From Spartinivicinus marinus (GTDB taxonomy: Bacteria; Pseudomonadota; Gammaproteobacteria; Pseudomonadales; Zooshikellaceae), in assembly GCF_026309355.1 (NCBI RefSeq), contig NZ_JAPJZK010000001.1, positions 2,996,501 to 3,060,500 on the forward strand: a DNA stretch of 64,000 nt. The letters run 5' to 3'. Shown one piece after another: positions 33,774 to 43,329 of the stretch. Below the pieces are notes generated by a model. That model was given only the letters and a program-made list of their open reading frames with translations. It ran no database searches and was not told the origin of the DNA. Position numbers and translations under genes: made by a program. Every line of letters begins with the position of its first letter. Position 1 is the first letter of the stretch.

Positions 33774-34685
33774 ATGAAAGAGTTTTATTATCTAAAACCT
33801 TGGCAATATTCATCTGCTGTCATACTCTTTATTGTCTTTGCCGGTATTATCAGTTGGTTTATATATATTCATGTATATCCTGGAATTGCTATTGCTAAGA
33901 GTGAGTTGAAACTACCTATTATTAATTTAACCAGCGTCATATCTGGCAAAATAAAGCGAGTCAGAGTTCAGGGGGGAGCCATTGTCAAACAAGGACAATT
34001 ACTTCTGGAGTTAAGTAAAACGCCAATTAAAAACCAAATAACCAAAGTTGAGGACCGTTTAGCTTTGTTAGGGAAGCAAAACAGTAAGTCAGTGAGTAAC
34101 TGTCCCCCAGTTGAGTCAAAAAAAAATAAAGCACTCGAATTAGCTCAACTTGGTTGTCAGTTAGCAAAAGAAATGGAAACTATTAACCAAGAAGCAGTCT
34201 CTCATTTGCAGCAGCAAATAATGGTCTTGAAACAACAGTTAGCTTATACAATGATAAAAGCGCCTGTTTCTGGAAAAATTTTGCAAATAAAGGTGAAAAA
34301 AAATCAGCGAATTAAACCTGATACAGTTTTGTTAGAAATGATGAATGCAACAGGTGCTGAAATGTTGATTTTTCTTGAAAAAGAACAAGCAAATTTAGCT
34401 GAGCTTAACTCTGAGGCAAGGATTACGTTGTTCAATTTAGATGATATCATTATCCCTGCAACAATAACCTTCATTTCTCCAACTGCAAAAAAAGATCATA
34501 TTGTTATTGAAGGGACTGCACAGAGTAATGATTTGTTTTATCCGTTAAGGCTAAAGATTACTGGAGATTATTTAGCTAACCACTTGGATAAGCTAGAGCC
34601 TGTTATGGAGGGCAAAGCTTATATTAAGCTTAATCCTAAGGCAGACTGGCCAAAAGCCTTGCATAAGACAATGGTGAAGCAGTAG
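33774..34685 (+). CDS. HlyD/EmrA-like membrane fusion protein
   Basis: 303 residues. One N-terminal transmembrane helix (~14-36), a lipoyl/barrel-sandwich half (IINLTSVISGKIKRVRVQGG, VKQGQLLLEL) at ~45-80, a short coiled-coil hairpin (~85-155), the second lipoyl half (TMIKAPVSGKILQIKVKKNQ) at ~160-190, then a beta-barrel. This is the periplasmic adaptor layout of HlyD/EmrA secretion or efflux pumps. No transporter or outer-membrane partner is adjacent, so the pump is unknown. The hairpin is unusually short. Confidence 0.8.
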   Translation: MKEFYYLKPWQYSSAVILFIVFAGIISWFIYIHVYPGIAIAKSELKLPIINLTSVISGKIKRVRVQGGAIVKQGQLLLELSKTPIKNQITKVEDRLALLGKQNSKSVSNCPPVESKKNKALELAQLGCQLAKEMETINQEAVSHLQQQIMVLKQQLAYTMIKAPVSGKILQIKVKKNQRIKPDTVLLEMMNATGAEMLIFLEKEQANLAELNSEARITLFNLDDIIIPATITFISPTAKKDHIVIEGTAQSNDLFYPLRLKITGDYLANHLDKLEPVMEGKAYIKLNPKADWPKALHKTMVKQ

Positions 34686-34686
34686 A

Positions 34687-35157
34687 TTACTTTTTTCGGT
34701 AGTATAAGTTGTCAAATCGTTGCTGACTAAAGCCTGACATTCTTTTTTTGCCAACCAAAATAAGTGGTACACCGCCGCCGCCCAGTTTATTAAAATCATC
34801 ACGGCCTTTTTGGCTTTTTTCAATATCATACTCTTTAAATGGAATATCTTTTGACTGGAAATAATTGCGTGCAACTTTGCAGTAACCGCACCACTCAGCA
34901 CTATACATTACAACCCCTTTATTACGTTTTCTGCTAGTACTAACGGAAGAAGGCCCTAAAGGTTTTAATTCAACATTTTGGTAAGTGTTGGTTTGATTGA
35001 CATTAACAGTGTTTACTTGCTTGTGTTGAGGCTTCTTGTCGCTGAAGTGAGCTTTGCCATTTTGATCTACCCATCGATAAATTTCAGCACTGGCGATGTT
35101 GGCCAACAAAACGGTGATAAACAGAAGTACAGTGTTAAAAGCTGTTGTCCTTAGCAT
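34687..35157 (-). CDS. Secreted DUF4124-glutaredoxin fusion protein
   Basis: 156 residues from the ATG at 35157 (AGGAG 10 bases upstream; the frame is open further up but that part lacks a signal). Signal peptide to ~23, DUF4124 domain (IYRWVDQNGKAHFSDKKP) at ~25-45, and a C-terminal glutaredoxin/thioredoxin-fold domain (VVMYSAEWCGYCKVARNYF, FKEYDIEKSQKGR, GGGGVPLILVGKKRMSGFS). The CGYC site and cis-Pro (GVP) suggest a periplasmic dithiol oxidoreductase. Similar fusions are common in Pseudomonas relatives. Convergent with the HlyD-like gene, only one base apart. Confidence 0.82.
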   Translation of the reverse strand: MLRTTAFNTVLLFITVLLANIASAEIYRWVDQNGKAHFSDKKPQHKQVNTVNVNQTNTYQNVELKPLGPSSVSTSRKRNKGVVMYSAEWCGYCKVARNYFQSKDIPFKEYDIEKSQKGRDDFNKLGGGGVPLILVGKKRMSGFSQQRFDNLYYRKK

Positions 35158-35337
35158 CGGTTGGCTACTCCTACATCTTCTTGAGTCAGGATAAAACTGA
35201 AAATAAAGGATATGAATTGTACATAATTCATGCATTTATTGCAAAGGTGTTCCCTTATCTCTTGCATAGTAAATATTTGGAAGCACAATAGCTGAAGCTA
35301 TAATTAAGCTTAGTTTGTTTGTAGGTTATATAACCAA

Positions 35338-36081
35338 ATGATAGTAAAATGCTTAAGCTTGATGATTGTTGCTGCTAGCATGTTACAGCTTAGCGCTAAT
35401 GAGTTATTAGTGGTGACAGAAAATTGGCCTCCATATAATTATCGCGAAAAAGGCCAAGTTGTTGGAGCCTCAACAGAAATAGTTAAAAAAGTATTAGGAA
35501 AAGCAAACTATAAATATAGCATTCACTTATATCCTTGGGCTCGATCATACCAAATTGCTCTATACAAACCTAATGTAATCATTTATACCATTTTACGTAC
35601 TCCGGAAAGAGAATCCCTATTTCAGTGGATAGGGCCATTATTTTCAGGTAAGCAATTTTATTTATATAAGCTAAGTAGTCGTAAAGACATTACTCTTGCT
35701 ACTATAGATGATGCAAAAAAATATCTTATTGGTGTTATGCGTGGCGATGTTAGTCATCAGTTTTTAAGTTCAGAAGGGTTTGAAGAAAATAAAGCGCTGA
35801 GAATTTCTGTTTCAGAGGAAGAAAATATTAAGAAGCTATATGCACTAAAAGTAGACTTGATTTCTGGAAATAATATTTCTTTGCCAATTAGGCTGAAAAA
35901 GCTAGGCTACAAATTTGAAGATGTTGAATCAGCTATAATGACTTTTAAGTACAACTATTACATGGCTGTTAGTAATAATACTTCTGATGAGGTCTATAGT
36001 AATTTAAATAATGCATTTGAAGATATTTACGATGATAACCTTAAAAATAAAATTATAAAAAAGTATAATATTTCTCCTTGA
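35338..36081 (+). CDS. Periplasmic amino-acid-type solute-binding protein
   Basis: 247 residues. Signal peptide (MIVKCLSLMIVAASMLQLSA), then an SBP_bac_3 type fold: LLVVTENWPPYNYREKGQVV, GASTEIVKKVLGKANYKYSI, YPWARSYQIALYKPN, TPERESLFQWIGPL, and KKYLIGVMRGDVSHQFL. Such proteins near no permease are frequent in this group and may be sensors or orphan receptors rather than ABC transport components. Ligand not predictable. Monocistronic. Confidence 0.82.
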   Translation: MIVKCLSLMIVAASMLQLSANELLVVTENWPPYNYREKGQVVGASTEIVKKVLGKANYKYSIHLYPWARSYQIALYKPNVIIYTILRTPERESLFQWIGPLFSGKQFYLYKLSSRKDITLATIDDAKKYLIGVMRGDVSHQFLSSEGFEENKALRISVSEEENIKKLYALKVDLISGNNISLPIRLKKLGYKFEDVESAIMTFKYNYYMAVSNNTSDEVYSNLNNAFEDIYDDNLKNKIIKKYNISP

Positions 36082-36139
36082 ACTAGATCATTGGGGTATT
36101 GATGAGGCTAGGGGCAAAGCTTGCGCTTACATAGTGTTT

Positions 36140-39100
36140 TTATACAGAAAACTTCTTATCTAACCGACTATAACCCAAACCATTAGTCTTTTTTACTTGA
36201 ATTTGAGTGGGAATTCTTTCTTTTAGTGCTTCAACATGAGAAATGATTCCTACCATCTTACCGCTGGCGTTGAGTGCATCTAAGGCATCAAGAGCTGTAT
36301 CTAATGTTTCTGCATCAAGGGTGCCGAATCCTTCATCTAAAAATAAAGAGTCAATTGATGTTTTATGACTTACCAAGTCAGAGAGAGCTAAGGCTAAAGC
36401 AAGGCTAATTAAAAAGCTCTCTCCGCCTGATAAGGTTCTGGTATCTCTTTCTACATCTGCTTGCCAGGTGTCAACTACTACTAATTCTAGCTCTTCAGTA
36501 AGTTTACGCTTAAGTTGGTAGCGGCCATGTAGTCTTTGTATATGTTGATTAGCCAGATATACTAAGTGGTCTAATGTAACACCTTGGGCAAAACGACGAA
36601 ACTTGTCGCCTTTGGCTGATCCGATCAGGCTGTCTAACTTTACCCAGGTATCAGTAATAGACTGTTGTTGCTGAATTTCTGCTAATAATGATTGCTGCTT
36701 TTGCTGTGCTGCTTCATCTGCTTTTAGGGTAGCTTTCAGTTCAGCCATGTCTTCTTGTGTTTGTTTTTGTTGTTTAACAAGTTCGGTTAGTTGGTTATTG
36801 ATTTCAGAAATTGTTAGTTCTGTGAGTTGCTTTCCCTGCAAATCACTTAGTGTTTGTTCTGCTCCTTGCAATAATCCCTGATTACGTTGCTGCTCATTAT
36901 CAAGTTTTTGCTTTAACTTTTTTAGCTGCTCATATTCTGCTGTTGACAAGATCGCCTGCTCAAATGATTCCTGACTAGAAAAAGGACTGTCAGTTAAAGC
37001 TTGTTGCCATTGCTGGGTGAGTTTTTGTAGTTGTTTGGTTAATAGTTGCTTGTTTTGTTGTAGTGTAGTTGCTTGTCCTTTAAGCTGGTTGTGATTTTGG
37101 TTCTGGTGGTTCAGCTGGTCCTTAGCTTGTTGCAATTGCTGCTCTTGAACACTTAATTGCTCTTTTAATTGACGGCGCTCAGTATCAATTTTTTTATCAC
37201 CAAAAAGTGCATAACGTTCTGACTGGCGTATTATTAATTGATCATTAACGGCACTTAATGACGTAGTTAGGTTTTCTATTAAGCTGAATGTTTGTTTGGT
37301 ATCTTTTTCTAAACTATTAATGGCTAACTTATTATCAGCTAATGTCTGTAGTAGTTCATTATGCTGTTGTTGAGTTTGTTGGTATGTTTTACTTAATAAA
37401 CCTTGTTTGCTGAGCCAGTCATGTTGATTAACTAAATTGGGCAGAGAGTCATTAAAAATGGCTAACTCTTGGTTAAGAGCTGCTTCTAATTCGGACAGCT
37501 GTTGTTGGGTGTTTAGTAGCTCTTTTGTTTCAGTCTGGTGTTGCCCCTGTAGATTTTCTACCGCTTGATTTAGCAGCTTTAAATCACTTTCATGCTGTAA
37601 TTGCTTGGACTCAAGTTTTTGTATTTGCTGTTGTAGATCTGCGAGTTGCTTCTCGATTGCTTTAAACTGTTTCCACTGGCTGGTTAGTTGCTCATATTGT
37701 GTTTTACTTGTTTGTAAAAATTTGGTTATAGCTGAATCATTATCGATAGCTATTCGAATGTCTAATGTATTAACGATATTAGTCCACTCATTTGTACACT
37801 GTTTGACTTTGTTTACTAAAGCATCAATTTCCTGTTGGTTATACTTTTGTTGTTGAGTAATAGTAATGACTTCATCATTGATGCTTTGCAAGTATTGCTC
37901 TAATTCAGCTAACTCTTCACGTTTTATTAAGAGTTGCTGCTCTGTTTTAGAGGGGTCTACTTGCTGATATTCAGCTATTGCTGGATGTTCTTCTGAACCA
38001 CATAAAGGACAAGGGTCATCTTTTTGTAACTTTGCCCGATGTGCTGATAGGCTTTGAATATTAAGCTCTAAACTTAGGTTTTTCTCAATAGTGGTTATAT
38101 GCTCTTGTGTTACTTTTTTTATTTGGTTTTTTTCTAACCGTTTGCTATTGAGCGCTGAAAGCTTTTGTTCAGTATTGCTTTTGTTATTTGTTAGACTTTC
38201 TTGGTTGATAATATATTCACGGTAATGTCTGGCTAGCTTTTCAAGCTCATTGAGTAATGGATGCTGCTCTATTACTTGATGATAATTTTTTTCCAGAGTT
38301 TCATTATCGTGTACACCCAAAATTTGCTTAACTTGGTCAGATAATGCTTGCTGTTGGCTTTGTTGTTCCTGTAATAATAGTCTGGATTCATTAATAGCAA
38401 TTTTAGCTTCATCGATTTGACTATTTTTCTCTTCAGTTAATTTTTTGGTGTATGCTACTTGATTAGTGTGTTCTTTCTCTTGTTGGTAAAGATTATGACG
38501 TTGCTTGAATTGTTCTTTCCATAATGGGAGTTTTTCTGCTAAGTATTTGTATTGCGAATGTGCGTCTAGATAGTTTTTTGCGCTAATATAGTTTGATTCA
38601 GTCTCTGCTTGTTGGTTACTAGCTTTTTTAAGAGCGTCTTGTTGTGTCATTAGCTGCTGTTTTAGACTCTGTAAATCACTTTCAGATTTTTTCTGCTGAC
38701 TGGTAAGCTCTGCTATTTTATAGTCTAGAGGAGTCACCTGATCAGCTATTTTTTCCAGGCTGCTTTGCTCTATTTGGTGTTGCTGATAAAGGTCTGCTAG
38801 TGACTTTACTTGTTGTTCAGCTTGTTTAATTGAGTCTTGAACTGTTGTTTGTTCTCTAAGACACCTATCTAAGTCCTGCTGATTATTACTAAATCGTTGA
38901 TTGATATCTAACCAAGACTTGTAGATTGGTTTGATTTCTAAGGCAAGCTGGTGTGATTCTAGCTTTTTAATATCAACGGCTGCTTGGATTATAGTCTTTT
39001 GGTGTTGGTCAATCTTATCTTTAATTTGTTGGATTTTAGCTTCAGACTCAGATATTTGCTCTAACCATTGTTTTAGCGAGTTATATTTTTTTAGATCAAT

Positions 39101-39814
39101 TTCTAATTGATCTATAGTTTTTGCTAGGGTTTCCTGTTTTGTTGTTAGTTGGTTTTTTGTTTCAGTATCAAGCAGTTTGGTAACGTTTGCTTTATCATAT
39201 AATAACGATAAAGTATTTTTTTCTTGTTGGCTGTGTTCATATACACGCTGAGATATTTGCCCATAAATCTCAGTACCTGTAAGTTCCTCTAACAGTTCGG
39301 CTCGTTCATTGGGTTTAGCATTTAAAAAAGCAGCAAATCCTCCTTGGGCTAATAAAATTGACTTCGTAAAGCGACTAAAATCTAAACCAGTGACAGTCTC
39401 TATTTGTTTTCGGGTTTCTGCTAACTTGTCAGCAATAATCACACCGCTTGTAGAACCGTTCAATTTAGCAAGTTCCGCAACAGGTGGTTGTAATTTACCA
39501 TCAGTTTTGCCTCTGGCGCGACGTTGTTGCCAGCAAGCACGGTAACGGTTGTTTTTTACTTCAAACTCGACTTCAGCTGAGCACTCTGCTGTGTGTCGGC
39601 TCATTAAGTCATTGCTGGCAACAGACACTTTTAATCGTGGGGTTTCGTGGTATAAGGCTAAACAGATGGCGTCTAGTAATGTTGTTTTTCCTGCGCCTGT
39701 TGGGCCTGTAATAGCAAACAGCCCATTGTTAGCAAAGTCTGGCTCAGTAAAGTCGATAAGCCACTCACCTTTAAGGGAATTAATATTTTTTAACCGTAAG
39801 CTTAAGATTTTCAT
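36140..39814 (-). CDS. sbcC: SbcC subunit of the SbcCD nuclease
   Basis: 1224 residues, longer than E. coli SbcC (1048) because of the coils. Walker A GPTGAGKT at 37-44, long Gln/Lys-rich coiled-coil arms (~180-1000), a CPLC zinc hook near residue 600 (DDPCPLCGSEEHP), ABC signature LSGGESFLISLALALAL and Walker B LFLDEGFGTLD. With SbcD it cuts hairpins and protein-blocked ends at palindromes. Its ATG shares a base with the sbcD stop (TAATG). Confidence 0.96.
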   Translation of the reverse strand: MKILSLRLKNINSLKGEWLIDFTEPDFANNGLFAITGPTGAGKTTLLDAICLALYHETPRLKVSVASNDLMSRHTAECSAEVEFEVKNNRYRACWQQRRARGKTDGKLQPPVAELAKLNGSTSGVIIADKLAETRKQIETVTGLDFSRFTKSILLAQGGFAAFLNAKPNERAELLEELTGTEIYGQISQRVYEHSQQEKNTLSLLYDKANVTKLLDTETKNQLTTKQETLAKTIDQLEIDLKKYNSLKQWLEQISESEAKIQQIKDKIDQHQKTIIQAAVDIKKLESHQLALEIKPIYKSWLDINQRFSNNQQDLDRCLREQTTVQDSIKQAEQQVKSLADLYQQHQIEQSSLEKIADQVTPLDYKIAELTSQQKKSESDLQSLKQQLMTQQDALKKASNQQAETESNYISAKNYLDAHSQYKYLAEKLPLWKEQFKQRHNLYQQEKEHTNQVAYTKKLTEEKNSQIDEAKIAINESRLLLQEQQSQQQALSDQVKQILGVHDNETLEKNYHQVIEQHPLLNELEKLARHYREYIINQESLTNNKSNTEQKLSALNSKRLEKNQIKKVTQEHITTIEKNLSLELNIQSLSAHRAKLQKDDPCPLCGSEEHPAIAEYQQVDPSKTEQQLLIKREELAELEQYLQSINDEVITITQQQKYNQQEIDALVNKVKQCTNEWTNIVNTLDIRIAIDNDSAITKFLQTSKTQYEQLTSQWKQFKAIEKQLADLQQQIQKLESKQLQHESDLKLLNQAVENLQGQHQTETKELLNTQQQLSELEAALNQELAIFNDSLPNLVNQHDWLSKQGLLSKTYQQTQQQHNELLQTLADNKLAINSLEKDTKQTFSLIENLTTSLSAVNDQLIIRQSERYALFGDKKIDTERRQLKEQLSVQEQQLQQAKDQLNHQNQNHNQLKGQATTLQQNKQLLTKQLQKLTQQWQQALTDSPFSSQESFEQAILSTAEYEQLKKLKQKLDNEQQRNQGLLQGAEQTLSDLQGKQLTELTISEINNQLTELVKQQKQTQEDMAELKATLKADEAAQQKQQSLLAEIQQQQSITDTWVKLDSLIGSAKGDKFRRFAQGVTLDHLVYLANQHIQRLHGRYQLKRKLTEELELVVVDTWQADVERDTRTLSGGESFLISLALALALSDLVSHKTSIDSLFLDEGFGTLDAETLDTALDALDALNASGKMVGIISHVEALKERIPTQIQVKKTNGLGYSRLDKKFSV

Positions 39815-41076
39815 TATAGAGAAGCTTTTTCCTTACAACTTATGCTTGTTGTCGATTGCGTTTCGTCTTCTTTTATCTCACTTAGTATGGTTTTGAAATG
39901 CAGTGTTAACTGATTTTTTAGTGAGTCATTCATAGTTTCTTGGGCTAACCGCCGTTGAAATACGTCGATAGGAGATAAATCAGTTAGGGTTTCTTTAGCC
40001 TCTCGTTCAATAGTTTGTTGTTGGCTGCGGGCTCGCTTTAACTTCAATATTTCAAAAGGTGTGTCCGCGATCAGCTGTTGAAGTCGAGACTGCAAATCAG
40101 ATAAGTAATCGTCTTCCTGAATAATGATTTCTAACCAAGTGGATTGCCCTGGTGTTGATTCTAGTTGACCAAGCTGTTGTTCTATATCAGCTAAATTACC
40201 TTTAACGGTAGCCATTGATTGAAAGCGAGGGACTTCAATACTTTCGACAGAAGCCAAGCCATTACTTGTCAGCTCAGCACACAACACTTGTTTAGCGTCA
40301 TCTACTTCATCAAAGCTCAGTGGAATAGGAGAGCCTGAATAGCGAATATGATCTACCCCCGACACTTGCTGACTACTATGAAGATGGCCCAAGGCAATAT
40401 AGTCAGCTGGAGGAAAGTGTCGTGCAGGAAAGGCTGACAAACTGCCTATATAGATATCACGTACTGACTCTGAAGATTGACTCCCTACTGTAGCCAAATG
40501 ACCTGTCATAATTATGGGGAGAGGCTGTGCTTGATTGCTGTTTTTGGCTTTTTGTTGTGCAATATCAAAGAGCTGTTGATAATGATCAGCGATGGCTTGC
40601 TCTAAAGTCTGCTGTTTTTCTGTTTGGGTTTGTCCTGCTTGGCTGTTTAATACATCTCTTGGTCGAATGTAAGGTACTGCGCAGATAATGGCTATAGGTT
40701 GACTGTTACTGTCCTTAATTGTAAGTACTTGTTCTTCAAGGTTGTCTGATATACCACCAATGACGGTAATATTTAAACAAGATAGAATGCGGCGAGATTC
40801 ATGTAACACAGCGACCGAGTCATGATTACCTCCTACAATCAATACTTGTTGGCAGTGAGTATTTTGAATGCCTACCATCAAATTATTGTATAATTTTCGC
40901 GCATAACTGGGCGGCGTGCCTGTATCAAAAATGTCACCGGCTACTACTAATATGTCTATTTTTTGCTCATTAATTGTAGTGAGCAACCACTCTAAAAACG
41001 CCTGGTGCTCTGCCTCTCGGCTTTTATTCATGAAGTGTTGGCCTAAGTGCCAATCTGATGTGTGGAGTAGACGCAT
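39814..41076 (-). CDS. sbcD: SbcD subunit of the SbcCD nuclease
   Basis: 420 residues with the calcineurin-like phosphoesterase motifs: HTSDWHLGQHF (I), VVAGDIFDTG (II), GGNHDS (III), MTGHLAT and ALGHLHSSQ (metal His). The capping region ends in a Ser/Thr-rich tail. It is the Mn-dependent nuclease subunit that pairs with SbcC; the two genes overlap by one base in the standard sbcDC order. Confidence 0.96.
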   Translation of the reverse strand: MRLLHTSDWHLGQHFMNKSREAEHQAFLEWLLTTINEQKIDILVVAGDIFDTGTPPSYARKLYNNLMVGIQNTHCQQVLIVGGNHDSVAVLHESRRILSCLNITVIGGISDNLEEQVLTIKDSNSQPIAIICAVPYIRPRDVLNSQAGQTQTEKQQTLEQAIADHYQQLFDIAQQKAKNSNQAQPLPIIMTGHLATVGSQSSESVRDIYIGSLSAFPARHFPPADYIALGHLHSSQQVSGVDHIRYSGSPIPLSFDEVDDAKQVLCAELTSNGLASVESIEVPRFQSMATVKGNLADIEQQLGQLESTPGQSTWLEIIIQEDDYLSDLQSRLQQLIADTPFEILKLKRARSQQQTIEREAKETLTDLSPIDVFQRRLAQETMNDSLKNQLTLHFKTILSEIKEDETQSTTSISCKEKASL

Positions 41077-41387
41077 GTTAAAGGCCTAAGTATCCGCTGG
41101 CATGTGTTTTTCAACTGATGATAATATTTAGACAGTACTAATATGTCTAGAAAGAATGAAATATAAAGTTTGCTTAGTAATCTGTTTTTGTGATCAATCA
41201 TCCATTTAAAACAACTGTTATAAAGTAGAATTAAAATAAAAATATAGGCTGTGGATATCAATAATAAGTAACCAGCTTTATTTTGCCTCTCCCACATGGA
41301 GTGGTTTGTGAAAGGGTATTAAAAATAAACAACTTCTATGTGATAGAGGGTGGCATTTTATACTTCAAAATAAAAAGAATATTAATT
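41077..41387. other. Divergent intergenic region sbcD / SGNH lipase
   Basis: AT-rich, no gene supported; the frames across it lack start signals. Both flanking genes must be promoted from here. No motif is strong enough to name. Confidence 0.4.
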
Positions 41388-42569
41388 ATGAAAAAACTAA
41401 TAAGGCTTTCTGTCATTGCTGTACTGTTATTTTCTGCAACTCAACTTTCTGCAAAAGAACAAGTGAGTATTAGTCGTATTGTGATTTTTGGGGATAGTTT
41501 GAGCGATACAGGGAAAATGTATAAAAAGTCAAAAGGGTGGTTACCATCCAGTCCACCATATTATACTGGGAGATTTGCTGATGGGCCAGTTTGGGTTGAC
41601 TACATAAAAGAGGCTTTTCAAAAGAAAGCAATTGACTTAACAATAATTAATGAGTCAGAAGGCGGTGCTACAGCAGCTGCATATGAAAAAGAGTCTTACA
41701 ACCCAACTTATCAAGTGATTAATAATCTTGAACATGAAGTAGAACAGTTTTTAGAAAATAATAAATTCCAATCTTCTGATCTTGTAATTATTTGGGCTGG
41801 CGCCAATGATTATGTGACAAATAACTGGCGAGATACGGACAGAGTGATGTTGGCTATTGATCAAACAATTAGTCAGGCATTAATTGGAGGAGCTGCCCAG
41901 GTGTTGGTTATTAATATACCTAAACTCAATATAACGCCTTTCTCAAATTATTACGATAATACACAATCTGCTGATCTAGAAAATATCTCAACCAAACATA
42001 ATCAAGAATTAATTAGGTTAATGAGTACAAGAAACCCTGATAAAGTCAGGCTATTTGATGTTGCAAGTGAGTTGAAAGAAATCATTCAAAATGCAGCGAG
42101 TTTAGGTTTTACTAATACTGATCAGGCCTGCTATACCAAGGGTTATATCTGGCACCCTTTTATAAAAGGTAAAAGCAAACAGTATGCTCATAGTAAGTCG
42201 CTAATACAGTATGATTACTATGGTTTGAAAACTGAACCAAAAAAAATGGAAGAGCTAAATAGGTATGAATTACGAGAGTTGTTTGAAAATGATCCTAATT
42301 TCTCTAAAAACCCTATGCTGCATGATGCTTTACCTTCAGGGCAACAAATGTCTCTTCGAGAAAGGGATACTTTCAATCGACAAGGTAATTCTAGGCTAAT
42401 AGATGACGATGACTCTACAATGGCTAGAAGTATTGATATAGCAGGTAATGCACCAGATAACTGCGATGGCTATTTATTTTGGGATAAGGTACATCCAACA
42501 ACTGCTGCACATCAAGTGTTGGCTGATAGACTGTATAGCTTCTTTGAACTGTACTATACCCTCCGCTGA
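41388..42569 (+). CDS. Secreted SGNH/GDSL lipase with large Cys-bounded insertion
   Basis: 393 residues from the ATG at 41388, which begins with a signal peptide (MKKLIRLSVIAVLLFSATQL, cleavage SAK). SGNH blocks: catalytic S37 in FGDSLSDTG, G93 in EGGATAAAY, N140 in WAGANDY, D366 and H369 in FWDKVHPT. Between the last two blocks there is a ~110-residue, charged insertion flanked by C248 (QACYT) and C359 (DNCDG). Secreted GDSL lipases of Legionella (PlaA/PlaC type) carry a comparable disulphide loop that must be cut by a protease for activation, so this may be a zymogen loop. Likely phospholipase/acyltransferase. The Shine-Dalgarno is weak. Confidence 0.85.
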   Translation: MKKLIRLSVIAVLLFSATQLSAKEQVSISRIVIFGDSLSDTGKMYKKSKGWLPSSPPYYTGRFADGPVWVDYIKEAFQKKAIDLTIINESEGGATAAAYEKESYNPTYQVINNLEHEVEQFLENNKFQSSDLVIIWAGANDYVTNNWRDTDRVMLAIDQTISQALIGGAAQVLVINIPKLNITPFSNYYDNTQSADLENISTKHNQELIRLMSTRNPDKVRLFDVASELKEIIQNAASLGFTNTDQACYTKGYIWHPFIKGKSKQYAHSKSLIQYDYYGLKTEPKKMEELNRYELRELFENDPNFSKNPMLHDALPSGQQMSLRERDTFNRQGNSRLIDDDDSTMARSIDIAGNAPDNCDGYLFWDKVHPTTAAHQVLADRLYSFFELYYTLR

Positions 42570-42582
42570 GGGTAGCTGCTCT

Positions 42583-42636
42583 ACACCTAATAATGAATCG
42601 TGATTGGTATCCCTTCTACGATTCATTATTAGGTGT
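42583..42636. terminator. Perfect 19-bp hairpin between convergent genes
   Basis: ACACCTAATAATGAATCGT (42583-42601) and its exact complement (42618-42636) around a 16-base loop, between the SGNH gene (+) and the next gene (-), ending 8 bases before the latter's stop. A second small stem ACCCTC/GAGGGT overlaps the SGNH stop. Likely a bidirectional transcript end, though without a clear U-run. Confidence 0.55.
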
Positions 42637-42644
42637 AATTCAAG

Positions 42645-43100
42645 CTATTGCCCTAGAAGAATCTGTTTAGTTATTGATTGCACTTCAGGGTTAGTCATCA
42701 ATTGTTGAATCTTGGGATTGTTCTGCAAGGCATTCATATTACCACTGTTGATTAATTGCATCAGTTCAGGGTCTGCAAGTATTGCTTTGACTTGTGGATC
42801 ATTTTGTAGTGCCAATATGGCTTTCATTGTTTCAGGACTATTAATAAGTGATTGCCTAATGCTATCAATTGATAGATTATTAGCAGTCGCTGCTTTATCC
42901 TTACTTATTGAACGAACCTTCTTTTGCTCTATTCGCATTTGGCCCAGGCTAGGTGTATCGATAACGTAAACCCCGTCGTTTAGAGACTTGATCTCACCTA
43001 ATATACGAGTTCCATCAACTAGTTCAATAGTTGCGGCTTGAGTAGCTATACAGAAGAGCAACCCAGTTGTCAGAGTGATAGATTTTAAGGCAGAAAGCAT
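42645..43100 (-). CDS. Secreted protein with STI1-like helical C terminus
   Basis: 151 residues. Signal peptide to ~22 (CIATQA), a small beta domain (IELVDGTRILGEIKSLNDGV, YVIDTPSLGQMRIEQKKVRS) resembling an Sm/SH3-like strip, and a C-terminal repeat-like helical part: MKAILALQNDPQVKAILADP, then ELMQLINSGNMNALQNNPKI, QQLMTNPEVQSI. The NDPQVKxxLxDPELMxxI pattern is that of STI1/Hop chaperone-binding domains, unusual in a periplasmic bacterial protein. Role unknown; monocistronic. Confidence 0.6.
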   Translation of the reverse strand: MLSALKSITLTTGLLFCIATQAATIELVDGTRILGEIKSLNDGVYVIDTPSLGQMRIEQKKVRSISKDKAATANNLSIDSIRQSLINSPETMKAILALQNDPQVKAILADPELMQLINSGNMNALQNNPKIQQLMTNPEVQSITKQILLGQ

Positions 43101-43329
43101 GGCTTTATCCTGTTAGTGGCTCAAAGTCTTCTAAGTGTAGCAGTACTTACTGGAATTAAGCTTGAAGTACTTCAGGTTCATTAGTTTTCTCTATACGAAA
43201 AACTTCTTTTAATTAAGCTCAAAGCACTTTGTTATAGGGTGCTTAGTGTTAGTTAAATTTAGCACTTTTAATGTAATTAAATAATTAGCTGTACTATTCA
43301 TAATGTACATAGATTGAGGTTATTTCTTT

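Noticed and set aside
36140..39814. Long Gln/Lys-rich repeats as possible tandem repeats or CRISPR-like pattern
   Set aside because: They encode the coiled coil of SbcC; no regular DNA period is present. No CRISPR array was seen anywhere in the window.
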